Source: Bacteroidota bacterium (GTDB lineage: Bacteria; Bacteroidota; Bacteroidia; Bacteroidales; Tenuifilaceae). Taken from it: 64,000 nucleotides of DNA. Both the position numbers and the translations under genes were made by a program. Each line of letters starts with the position of its first letter. Position 1 is the first letter of the stretch. Location: positions 1-64,000 of the forward strand of contig JAKQKB010000159.1 of NCBI GenBank assembly GCA_029560875.1. Reading direction: 5' to 3'. Shown piece by piece: positions 26,555-37,400 of this stretch. The notes under the pieces are model-generated. The model searched no databases. It worked only from the letters and a program-made list of their open reading frames with translations, and was not told the DNA's origin.

Positions 26555-29536
26555 ATGCTTAACCTAGTTGCCGACCAATCCTACCTGAATTCATATCAAC
26601 TTGATATTTACGATACCTCTTTCGATAAGTTGATGCAGAAACGTATTTATAAGGTGTTGCTTATTTGTAGTAGTTACGATGCATTTATGCTGGAAGAAGA
26701 CGGACGTATAGATGAGCAGATTTTTAACGAGTACGTTTCGCTTAATCTAAGATATCCCCCCGTATTTATTCAAGCACATACGGCGCGCGAGGTGTTGAAA
26801 GTTCTTCAGGAGGAGCGCATCGACCTTATTATATCGATGCTTAATGTGGGTGAGATTGATACCTTCAATTTGGCAAAGATGCTGAAAGCAAGGCATCCCG
26901 AAATACCAATTGTTGTGCTTACCCCTTTTTCTCGCGAGGTGTCAATACGTCTTCAACGAGAGGATTTATCGGCAATCGATTATGTTTTTTGCTGGCTAGG
27001 TAATGCCGATTTGTTGCTTGCAATTATTAAACTGATTGAGGATAAAATGAATGCCGATCATGATATTTTAGAGGTTGGCGTTCAGGCAATAATTCTTGTG
27101 GAGGACTCAGTGCGTTACTACTCGTCTTTTTTGCCGAATATCTATAAGATTGTATTTAGACAGGCCCGGAGTTTTATGACCGAGGCTCTGAATGAGCATC
27201 ACCGAATGCTGCGTATGCGGGGGCGTCCTAAAATTTTAATGGCCACTACCTACGAGGATGCCTTAGCAATTTATAATAAATACAGGAACAACATACTTGG
27301 TGTTATATCGGACATCAGCTACAAGGTGGATAACCGTCGCGATCATGTTACAAAGGCTGGTGTGCAGCTGTGTAAACTTATTCGCACCGACGATCCCAAC
27401 ATCCCATTCCTATTGCAATCGTCGGAGCTGTCGAATAAGGTCTTTGCCGATGAGTTGAACGTTGGCTTTGTCCACAAGTATTCTAAAACCTGTAATATTG
27501 AAATTCGCGATTACATTATCAACAATTTTGGCTTTGGCGATTTTGTATTCCGCGATCCTGAGACCATTGCTGAGATTGGCCGCGCTGCAGACCTTAGCCA
27601 ATTGCAGCAACTCATAATGAAAATCCCAGATAGGTCGTTGGTGTACCATACGAGTAGAAACGATATTTCCAAGTGGCTCAATGCTCGTGCCATATTCTCT
27701 ATTGCGCAGCTATTTAAACCGATGACCCTAAAAGACTTTAAAACTACCGATGATGCCCGCAAGTTTCTTTTCTATGCAATATCGGCGTACCGGTTAAGCA
27801 AGGGTAGGAGCATAATTGCAAAGTTTGATATAAATACGTTTGATGAGTACAAATTCTTTTCCCGAATAGGCGATGGATCAATAGGAGGCAAAGCCCGCGG
27901 TTTAGCATTTATTAACCAAATTATTAAGGAATACGGGTTGTTCAATAAGTTCGACAATGCTATTATTAGCATACCCCGCACTGTGGTTATTAGTACAGAC
28001 TTGTTCGATGAGTTCATGGAGACAAATAATTTATACGATATTGCTCTTCGCGATGTGGAAAACGATACCGTGCTGAATGCATTTCTTGCGGCTAAACTTC
28101 CAGAACGGCTCAAGGTAGATCTGCGTAGAGTTATTTCTGTTTTTAAACGTCCGTTGGCGGTTCGCTCTTCCAGTAAACTCGAAGACTCCCATTACCAACC
28201 GTTTGCCGGAATTTACTCAACCTATATGGTTCCTCGCTCTCAGGATTCAGAACAGATGCTACGAATGCTTAGTAGCGCCATTAAGGCTGTTTATGCATCG
28301 GTGTTTTTTAAGGCCAGCAAAGCCTATATGAATGCAACCCAAAATGTGATTGACGAGGAGAAAATGGGAATTGTAATTCAGGAGATATGTGGTAATGAGT
28401 ATGGAAATATGTACTTGCCAACGCTTTCAGGTGTAGCCCGCAGTATCAATTTTTATCCAATTGGCTCCGAAAAGCCAGAGGATGGAATAGCAAGCATTGG
28501 TTTTGGTTTGGGAAAACTGATTGTGGATGGTGGAGTCGCGCTTAGGTTTTCGCCCAAATATCCAAAGAAAATACTTCAACTATCTTCGCCAGAGATGGCG
28601 TTGAAACAAACGCAGAAGAATTTTTATGCGCTGAATACCGATCCTGCTACATTTTCACCACAAGTCGATGATGGTACAAACTTAATTAATCTTGATATCA
28701 AAGAGGCATACGGAATACCGGATCTAAAAATGGTTGTATCAACATACGATCATCTGAATGGAGTTTTAAACGATGGATATTCCAATGAGGGAATAAAGCT
28801 TGTTACGTTCTCGGGTATTCTTAAGCATAATACGTTCCCTTTAAGCAAAATTCTTACAAATTTGCTTGAGATTGGAAAAAAGGAGATGAATTCTCATATT
28901 GAAATTGAATTTGCCTTAAATCTTAACACTCCTGAACGTATGCCTAAAATGTTCAATTTGTTACAGATTAGGCCAATAGTTGAAGGAATTCAGGATGAGG
29001 TTATAAGTTGGGATGAAGTGGATTATTCAAAGGCAATAGTACATTCAAAGTCTGCGCTTGGACATGGTGTAATTCCGGACATATATGATTTTGTTTATGT
29101 CAAGCCCGAAATGTTCGATCCAGCAAAAACGCTAGAAATTGCTAAACAGGTAGAAGTTGTTAATAATCGGTTTTTAGATCTCAAAAAAAACTATGTGCTT
29201 GTTGGTCCTGGCCGATGGGGTAGCAGTGATCCTTGGTTGGGAATTCCTATTAAGTGGTCGCAAATATCGGAGGCAAGGGTAATTGTTGAGGCCGGGCTTG
29301 AGAACTTTAGGGTTGAACCAAGTCAGGGCACGCATTTCTTTCAGAACCTTACATCATTTGGCGTAGCTTATCTTACAGTGAATCCTTACATGAAAGATGG
29401 GGTGTTTAATGTCGAATTTCTGAATTCAATTCAACCTTCTTTCGAAACAGATTTTATTAGATGTGTAACATTTGCAAAACCCCTGACAATTCAGGTAGAT
29501 GGAAAAAATAATGTTGGTATCATTCTGAAAGCATAA
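26555..29536 (+). CDS. Tandem receiver domains fused to PEP-synthase-like ATP-grasp domain
   Basis: A 993-aa cytoplasmic protein. Residues about 31-165 look like a receiver domain that has lost its phospho-acceptor (IISMLNVG, Met95 where Asp is expected). Residues about 175-330 form a second receiver with an acidic pair (E183 D184) and Asp253 (GVISDISYK). From about 437 it is a PEP synthase/pyruvate phosphate dikinase N-terminal (ATP/pyruvate-binding) domain: IGDGSIGGKARGLAFI, RSSSKLEDSHYQPFAG (from about 537), and GPGRWGSSDPWLG near 885. The swivelling phosphohistidine domain (TSGG-x-T-C-H type) and the TIM-barrel PEP domain are absent, so it cannot be a complete PEP synthase. It probably acts as a signal-controlled phosphotransferase or ATP-grasp regulator; the substrate is unknown. 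The spacing from korB (123 nt) and gdhA (178 nt) suggests a separate unit. Confidence 0.8.
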   Translation: MLNLVADQSYLNSYQLDIYDTSFDKLMQKRIYKVLLICSSYDAFMLEEDGRIDEQIFNEYVSLNLRYPPVFIQAHTAREVLKVLQEERIDLIISMLNVGEIDTFNLAKMLKARHPEIPIVVLTPFSREVSIRLQREDLSAIDYVFCWLGNADLLLAIIKLIEDKMNADHDILEVGVQAIILVEDSVRYYSSFLPNIYKIVFRQARSFMTEALNEHHRMLRMRGRPKILMATTYEDALAIYNKYRNNILGVISDISYKVDNRRDHVTKAGVQLCKLIRTDDPNIPFLLQSSELSNKVFADELNVGFVHKYSKTCNIEIRDYIINNFGFGDFVFRDPETIAEIGRAADLSQLQQLIMKIPDRSLVYHTSRNDISKWLNARAIFSIAQLFKPMTLKDFKTTDDARKFLFYAISAYRLSKGRSIIAKFDINTFDEYKFFSRIGDGSIGGKARGLAFINQIIKEYGLFNKFDNAIISIPRTVVISTDLFDEFMETNNLYDIALRDVENDTVLNAFLAAKLPERLKVDLRRVISVFKRPLAVRSSSKLEDSHYQPFAGIYSTYMVPRSQDSEQMLRMLSSAIKAVYASVFFKASKAYMNATQNVIDEEKMGIVIQEICGNEYGNMYLPTLSGVARSINFYPIGSEKPEDGIASIGFGLGKLIVDGGVALRFSPKYPKKILQLSSPEMALKQTQKNFYALNTDPATFSPQVDDGTNLINLDIKEAYGIPDLKMVVSTYDHLNGVLNDGYSNEGIKLVTFSGILKHNTFPLSKILTNLLEIGKKEMNSHIEIEFALNLNTPERMPKMFNLLQIRPIVEGIQDEVISWDEVDYSKAIVHSKSALGHGVIPDIYDFVYVKPEMFDPAKTLEIAKQVEVVNNRFLDLKKNYVLVGPGRWGSSDPWLGIPIKWSQISEARVIVEAGLENFRVEPSQGTHFFQNLTSFGVAYLTVNPYMKDGVFNVEFLNSIQPSFETDFIRCVTFAKPLTIQVDGKNNVGIILKA

Positions 29537-29714
29537 TAAGCCATTTAGGTTAAAAGATTTAAACATATTGCAAAAAACTGTTTAACATCATATTTTTAAG
29601 TCATCTTTTTCTTTTGAAATGTCATTATTAAGAATCAAATTTGAGCAAGTTTTTAGGGGAATAAAACCCGTTAAAAATAAACATTGTGTTTTACTAATTT
29701 AAAATAATTAAGCA

Positions 29715-31052
<1,338 letters not shown>

Positions 31053-31071
31053 TTTTTAATTAATAGATATG

Positions 31072-31101
31072 AAAAAGGAGCCATGAAAGGCTCCTTTTTT
31101 T
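31072..31101. terminator. Terminator between gdhA and the minus-strand operon
   Basis: AAAAAGGAGCC and GGCTCCTTTTTT (stem 31072-31082 / 31089-31100) around an ATGAAA loop form an 11-bp perfect stem with T-run. It lies between the convergent stops of gdhA and the 263-aa gene and can serve both. Confidence 0.92.
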
Positions 31102-31113
31102 GTGTAGAAATTT

Positions 31114-31905
31114 CTATAGTTTTTGGATATTGCTGATTAACCATCCAGAATTACTGGAAGTTCTATTGAACTCCTCCACGGTTATTTCCCAATTAGAAAA
31201 GGATATTGAATAAGTTACCTTTTCGATACTCTTGATCTGAATCTTTTTTTGTTCGAGGCCTTTTATGAAAACCATAGTATTTGCTATTGGATTTGAAAGA
31301 TAGTAAATCGCATTATCGGCTTCGTTTAGTTTTTTAAGATTGATAAAGCTTGTCTCGTGACTATTGGGTGCAATAAAATGTTTTTTGACACTATCGGCAT
31401 TCGAAGCAAATAAACTCGACTCAACGCCATTGATTACCCATCGTGCCGAACGGTCGGGCAGAGCATCGGGAATCATCTCAACGGTAATTTGGGCGTCTTT
31501 CCCAAAGCAAACAATGTTTACAAGTGCTTCGGCCTTTACATGTCCACTATAAAGTTTTATTTCTTTTGGGTGTGAGGGATTCACAATAAAGGAAATAAAC
31601 TCTCCACAAACCACTCTGTACGACGAGTCGTTGGGATTTGTCAAACGTTGATCTTCCTGGTTAATTAGATAAAAAAGATATGAATCACGGGGAACTTTTT
31701 GGGAGAATTCTTCGGTGATTAAATTACCTCTCCAATCGGTTTTATAGTTAAACCTATCAATAAATTCCCCGAACTGTTTAACCTGTAAGTAGTATTCCCT
31801 TGGTGTTTGAAGTTTATCAATTTCAGGGATGTTGCTTTGTCCGTTTGAAGCAAACTGGAATGTTATGGAAAATATTAAAAACAGACAGAGTTTGGACTTT
31901 CTCAT
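31114..31905 (-). CDS. Secreted protein, last gene of giant-protein operon
   Basis: A 263-aa protein with a signal peptide (1-22, FSITFQFASNGQ) and a mixed alpha/beta mature part. It is not a recognised family. Segments such as IPEIDKLQTPREYYLQVKQF, FINLKKLNEADNAIYYLSN and the ending SNSGWLISNIQKL recall NTF2-like or DUF4878-style secreted domains. Its start overlaps the stop of the 208-aa gene by one base (TAATG), so the two are translationally coupled. It is the last of four minus-strand genes that begin with the 2,976-aa surface protein, suggesting an accessory envelope role. Confidence 0.7.
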   Translation of the reverse strand: MRKSKLCLFLIFSITFQFASNGQSNIPEIDKLQTPREYYLQVKQFGEFIDRFNYKTDWRGNLITEEFSQKVPRDSYLFYLINQEDQRLTNPNDSSYRVVCGEFISFIVNPSHPKEIKLYSGHVKAEALVNIVCFGKDAQITVEMIPDALPDRSARWVINGVESSLFASNADSVKKHFIAPNSHETSFINLKKLNEADNAIYYLSNPIANTMVFIKGLEQKKIQIKSIEKVTYSISFSNWEITVEEFNRTSSNSGWLISNIQKL

Positions 31906-32531
31906 TACGCCTTCTTTGTTTCTGTTGCTTTTATATTACCTAAGAACACTCTCCATTTCTTCTCATTAAAGAACTTATCTTCTACAAGGTCAATAACAAT
32001 CTCAATTTCTTTTTTTGTAACATCCTTGTAAACAAGATTATCCCCAGTAAACCCTGTGAATTCTTGAATTACCGTTGCGGAAGAGTAGTATCTGCCGTCT
32101 GGACCCTTAGTGAAACTTGATATATACACAAGATCGTAAAATTTTATAACTACTGCAGTGTATGGGAGCGACTTTAGTCTGGCTAAGTACTTCTCCATAG
32201 GGCGCGATTGTATGGTAACCGAGCCATCGGGCATAATCACAGATGTTTGCATTTCGGCACCCTTGAAGAAAAGCTTTAGAGCCTCCTTCTCTGCCATATT
32301 CCTTTTTTCAGCGGGCTGATCCTTGCTACCAATGGTAACAATATGTTGCTGGAATTCCTCTACTTTTTGCTTGGTCTGCTCCTTGAACACATCAATGTCG
32401 GAATCGGAGAGGTTAATCTCATCAACAATTTTTGCCTCTTTGCTGCTTGCGGCAGTTTTAGTTGGCTCCTGAGCACTTACTGAAACGAGCAATCCAACCG
32501 TTAATAATGTCAATAAATATCTCTTCTTCAT
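31905..32531 (-). CDS. Secreted NTF2-like-looking protein
   Basis: A 208-aa protein with a signal peptide (1-20, LLTVGLLVSVSAQ). The mature part starts with a charged helix (DSDIDVFKEQTKQKVEEFQQ). A compact alpha+beta domain follows (KEALKLFFKGAEMQTSVIMP, KSLPYTAVVIKFYDLVYISS, and a final strand with KWRVFLGNIKATE) in which an NTF2-like cone is plausible. Similar segments recur in the N-terminal half of the 632-aa protein encoded upstream (YELETYVANILLWYPDGMKI), hinting at a shared domain. It lies 16 nt after that gene and is coupled (TAATG) to the 263-aa gene downstream. The function is unknown. Confidence 0.7.
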   Translation of the reverse strand: MKKRYLLTLLTVGLLVSVSAQEPTKTAASSKEAKIVDEINLSDSDIDVFKEQTKQKVEEFQQHIVTIGSKDQPAEKRNMAEKEALKLFFKGAEMQTSVIMPDGSVTIQSRPMEKYLARLKSLPYTAVVIKFYDLVYISSFTKGPDGRYYSSATVIQEFTGFTGDNLVYKDVTKKEIEIVIDLVEDKFFNEKKWRVFLGNIKATETKKA

Positions 32532-32547
32532 ATTTCATATACTTAAA

Positions 32548-34446
32548 CTAGAACTTATAGCTTACTCCAAACTTAACACCATATTTTGATATTCCAACTT
32601 TTTTTGCCGAAGATGTTGCACCAAAAGCATCCGTATAATCTTTATCCTTTGAGATGTTAGTTAATCCCCAGATAATCTCAGGTCCGGCATAAATGCTTGT
32701 GAAGTAATTTATGGGCCAAGTTATACCCAATGATGTTTTTAATGCAAAATAGGTTGTGGCCGAATTAATTTTGCCTTTACTGTTAATATTCGTACGCGAA
32801 TAGAATCCTAATATGGGATCATCAACATTCTGTAAAGGGGTATCGTATTGTTCGTAAAAACCACTGGTAGCATAGTCTCCTGTAGTTTTATAGTTTGATC
32901 CGATATTGATAGCGGCGATTATGCCAGTTTCGGCATATAAGCCCCATTTTTCGGGGTTATTGTTGCTGTGTAGTACCAATGTTATGGGGATTGTGATGTA
33001 ATTCAGGGTAAAAAGCGAATCGTAGTTCGCTGTGATGTTCAGCAGGTATGTGTCCCCATTGATATCGGTAGAGTAATTTGTGTTTTGAAATTTTCCGCTA
33101 AGGTTTGAGTTTGCCAGGTAGCGGTTGAATCCCAATCCAAGCTTTAGCCCAATTCTATTATTAAAGTACCAAGTAGTATGAATTTCGGCATCTATTGCGG
33201 TTTTTCCTTGTTGATTCCAGTTGAGCAATGAACTACTTGATAAGTTTGAATTTTTGTAGGATGTAAGTCCTCCGCCTACCGAGAAACCAAAGAACAAACC
33301 ACTCCTTTTTAAACTAGAAATTGGCTGGTTTGGAAGTTCTTGAGAGGTGTTAGACGTTTGGCTATATAGGTTTACGCCAAACTTATCGATACTTGAAAGT
33401 TTAAAATTCTTAAAAGTGTTTTCGTCGCGTTCGAACGACACTTTAAAATCGAACTTGGAGTTATCGCGATAAACAGTTTTTGCCTTATACTTTCCTGAAA
33501 AGAATTTATCGATATACCCATTGATGTAATACTTCTCATTACCCTCAGATACCACTTTGCTGAACTGTGCTGAGTCGAGGTTGAGTCCAAGATTCCTTAT
33601 GCCCTCCGGATAATCAGCGGTAATTTTGTTTTGATATTCTGATATATTAATCCATCGGTTTTGAGGCTCTGGTTCAATATCGTTTGCAACGTTAAGTGTT
33701 GAATCTTTGAATAATCCTATGAATGAGATTTTGTAGAAGCTTTTGTCCTCCGTTAACTCCTTCGGATCGGCAAGCAAGTTTAGAAAGTTGATGTAGTCGT
33801 TAAGTAATGTTTTGGTTTGATCTTTAATTAGCTGCATATCCTTTTCGGAGAATGTAACGCTTTTTACCTCGGCAAGCATTCTTGAATCGTCGGAAACGGT
33901 AATTAATTTACTGTTCCTAATACCTGCAATTTTATAGTTTTCGAATGTTCCATTATTTTCGAAAAAAGCAATCCTGAATAGCAACTCTTCGGTATTGGTG
34001 TTGTTTTGTTTGTTAAGATAGTTTCCTTTAATACGCTTATTGGTCATAATATCAACGGTGTAGATATCATTACCATGGGCTATGATATTCCCTGCTTTAA
34101 GGTTGTTGTAATCTAGGTAAATCTTCATTCCATCAGGATACCAAAGCAGAATATTTGCAACATATGTTTCTAACTCATATACTTGACTTAGCATATGCGA
34201 TGGGTCTAAATCATTATATATAATTGCTTTGCGACTAACAAACTGATCGATTAGTTTTTGGCTTGTTTTATTTAACTCGTCAATGTTTACAACCTCATCG
34301 GCCATTTGGTTCGAGTACATCTCGTAATTTTTAAGGAGTTTAATGGCCTCGTTGTATATAATAGCCTTCTGCTTATCGTTGAAATTTTGTGCAAGGCCAT
34401 TAAACACAAAAAATATAAGAATCGTAAGTGTGATAAATCTTTTCAT
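32548..34446 (-). CDS. Outer-membrane beta-barrel protein with two N-terminal repeat domains
   Basis: A 632-aa protein starting at the ATG at 34446 (MKRFITLTILIFFVFNGLAQ signal); nine upstream in-frame residues are not needed. Residues about 20-190 and 195-365 look like two related alpha+beta domains, each with a helical start, a K-x-Y/F-x-D-x-N/D region and a strand pair before a Lys-rich ending. From about 385 an eight-strand-like barrel follows (LFFGFSVGGGLTSYKNSN, LKLGLGFNRYLANSNL, WGLYAETGIIAAINIGSNYK), ending with GVSYKF, a typical outer-membrane terminal Phe. It resembles PorT-like Bacteroidota barrels. The gene starts 30 nt after the stop of the 2,976-aa surface protein, so it is probably the second gene of that operon and may anchor or present its product. 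Confidence 0.75.
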   Translation of the reverse strand: MKRFITLTILIFFVFNGLAQNFNDKQKAIIYNEAIKLLKNYEMYSNQMADEVVNIDELNKTSQKLIDQFVSRKAIIYNDLDPSHMLSQVYELETYVANILLWYPDGMKIYLDYNNLKAGNIIAHGNDIYTVDIMTNKRIKGNYLNKQNNTNTEELLFRIAFFENNGTFENYKIAGIRNSKLITVSDDSRMLAEVKSVTFSEKDMQLIKDQTKTLLNDYINFLNLLADPKELTEDKSFYKISFIGLFKDSTLNVANDIEPEPQNRWINISEYQNKITADYPEGIRNLGLNLDSAQFSKVVSEGNEKYYINGYIDKFFSGKYKAKTVYRDNSKFDFKVSFERDENTFKNFKLSSIDKFGVNLYSQTSNTSQELPNQPISSLKRSGLFFGFSVGGGLTSYKNSNLSSSSLLNWNQQGKTAIDAEIHTTWYFNNRIGLKLGLGFNRYLANSNLSGKFQNTNYSTDINGDTYLLNITANYDSLFTLNYITIPITLVLHSNNNPEKWGLYAETGIIAAINIGSNYKTTGDYATSGFYEQYDTPLQNVDDPILGFYSRTNINSKGKINSATTYFALKTSLGITWPINYFTSIYAGPEIIWGLTNISKDKDYTDAFGATSSAKKVGISKYGVKFGVSYKF

Positions 34447-34476
34447 AAAGATTTTATTTTTTAATTCTCTCATTGT

Positions 34477-37400
34477 TTACTGCTTTACAACTTTCTTGAT
34501 TATTACTTCATTTTTATGCATTAAACTGATATAGTAGATTCCGTTTGTGAGGTGTGAAATGTCAATTGGAAATTCAGATGCACTATTTATTTGGCTTAAA
34601 ACAACTTTGCCCAAAACATTAACAACCCGAACATTGACCTCGCCAGTGATATTTGATCCTAATGATATGTTGAATATCCCTTTGGATGGATTAGGAAATA
34701 CCTTTACGTTTTCGAACGATAAATCGTCTATTTCATTTGGTAATTCAACTTTAAAGACATCGCTGGGAGTCCAGCATTCACCACCTTCATTAACGCTTAC
34801 ATAGTAATCTCCATAGTTTTTGTTGGCAACATATTGGTAATTGTTTGCTCCTGGTATCAGGTTATTGTTGTAGTACCACTTGTAGTTAGTTGCATTCATG
34901 TTATCGCAGGCCAGAATCCAAACGTTTGGTCCATGTCCAAGAATTGTAGGCTTAGGAGGTGCGGGCTTCGTAACAATTGTTAGTTTATTTGATTCCGACG
35001 AACAACTACCTGGTTCTACTACCACAGAGTAATCGGCAGCAGTTAACTTACCTGTATAAATACTGTTTGTCGCCCCATCTATTATGTCGCCATTGCGTTT
35101 CCATTGGAAGTTTAATCCATTTGTGGTAGAAGTTACCTCCAACTTTACCTCAGTACCTGGACAGAAATTGTTTGTTGATTCGGAAATTGTTGGTTTGGCA
35201 GGTCTTTCTTTAATTGCTATTGTTTTTGTTGCTGTATTTGAGCAATTATTCTCGCCAGTAACTTTAAACTTTATGGTGTAATTTTTCTTTTCAGCATAAG
35301 TATGGGTGCCGGGGTTGAAGTAGTTTGAAGTGCTTCCATCGCCAAAATCCCATATCCAATCAATCAAACCATTCGTATTAGCAGGATTTACTATTGTTGC
35401 TGTTAACCCTTCGCAAACATCATCGGCAGTGAATGAAACCGTTGGAATTGGTTCTACATGTGCAATTCCATAAACAGTGTCATTCTGCAAATTGTTGTTT
35501 GTAATAATTAGCCTTACAGTATGGTCACCAGTAGTTTGGAAAACGTGTTTTTGCATTTTCCCTGTAACAGTGGGGATATCACCAAAATCCCATCTCCATT
35601 CTTTAATCCCTACAAAAGAAAATGAGTTATCAATAAATATTGTTGTGTCACCCAAGCAAACTGGTTCTGCGGTAAAACTTGCAAGTGCTGCCTTCACTGT
35701 GAATTGTTTTATTTCAGACCACTCACTACCGGAGAATACACCATCAATCGCTTGTACTTGCCATTCATAATTCCCTTCGGGAAGATTATACCTTGCAAAA
35801 TTGTTAAGACCATTGGGTCTAAATGGTGAATTTCCAAAGTTTGGAATCAATCTTGAGCCATCGTCCATCGTTTGTGGAGCACAAAGCCATTGACTGCTGC
35901 CTTCTTTGCGTAAACGAATATTGTATGAGATTTGTGATGAGGGTGTTTCGTCTGAACTTATGTTATCCCACATAAGTTGTACATACCCCGGAAGATTAAC
36001 ATACTCCAAACTTATAGGTGTAGCAGGCTTTTTATTGCTAGCAAAATTGCCAGGGTAGTATTTGAAATTGTTTCGTTGAATGCTTCCGGTAACCTCATCT
36101 AAATCGCCATCATTATCGTAATCAGCTTTGTTGCTGTAATTGAAAAACGATTCAGCTAACGAACCTTCAAAGAATGTGGTATCTGGGAAATTATTAGTAA
36201 CAATAAAAAATCCATCATCTCCTTCAATTTTTAAATCTAAATCGCCATCATTGTCAAAATCGTTCCAAAAGCATGTTTCATCTAAATATCCTCTTTTTGA
36301 CTTTCCCTTGTTAAGCACAATTTCGGTAAAAGTTTCGTTTTTATTGTTTCGATATAGGCGAGCAATATCAAGAATTCCATCGGCCGGATATGAATCGTTT
36401 TCAGAACCTGAAATTGCAAAATCAAGGTACCCATCATTATTGAAATCGGCCCAAGCTGCCGAACCATCTTGAATACCTGCGAAATTAGTATTTGTTAATA
36501 GATCAAATTGGGTATGCGCTAATGTTGAGTTGTTAACAAATATACAAGTAATTGAAGAATCTGTTAATTTGGATCCCCAAGGGTTACCGCACATAAGTAA
36601 ATCTACTTTACTATCATTGTTAAAATCACCCCACGAAACAGAACCCATACAAACTTCTTTTGAAAATGCTCCAATTTGAAGGGTAAATGTTCCATCCCCA
36701 TTGTTTTTATAAAGATTTGTAAATGATATTTCTGTAGAATTAAGAGAAGTGTCACGTGATCCACATACTACAAAATCCATTAGGCCATCATTGTTAAAAT
36801 CAGCAACAACTGGTTTGTTTATTTGCTTTATATTACTATTTAATGATGTTTGAAATGCCAGACTTGATGATGTAAAATCATTATCCCCTTCATTTTTCCA
36901 TAAAAAGCCTTCGATAATTCCCCCGTTAGGTTCTACGTTGAGGATGTCAAGATATCCGTCATTATTAAAATCAGCAAAGCAAGTTTCATTAAAACCAGTT
37001 GTATTCCTTAAGTAGTCATTGGTGTTAAATATGCCGTAATTGTCCTTCATTGCACTATTTACTCTAAAATACCTTGGGGTTCCTGAATCTTCAATATATT
37101 CTACAATATGGATGGCATAAAGGCTATATGGGTCTAAATTTGTTATTAAAACACTATCTTCAATTCCATTATAGACGCAATACCAACTTGTGTTTTCAAT
37201 TTTTGGACCCGAAAGAAAGCGGCTAACACCAAGGTATGTTGTCCCCTGAATCGGAGATGAGGTTTCCAGTGTTGCATCCTTGTACTTCATTTTGACAAAG
37301 ACAGCACTGCGGTTTCCATTACCTCTTTTCCACGATGCTAAAACTGAAGTATTATTTTGAACTCTTAATGATAAATTTGAAGAAGGAATAGAGTCGTAAA

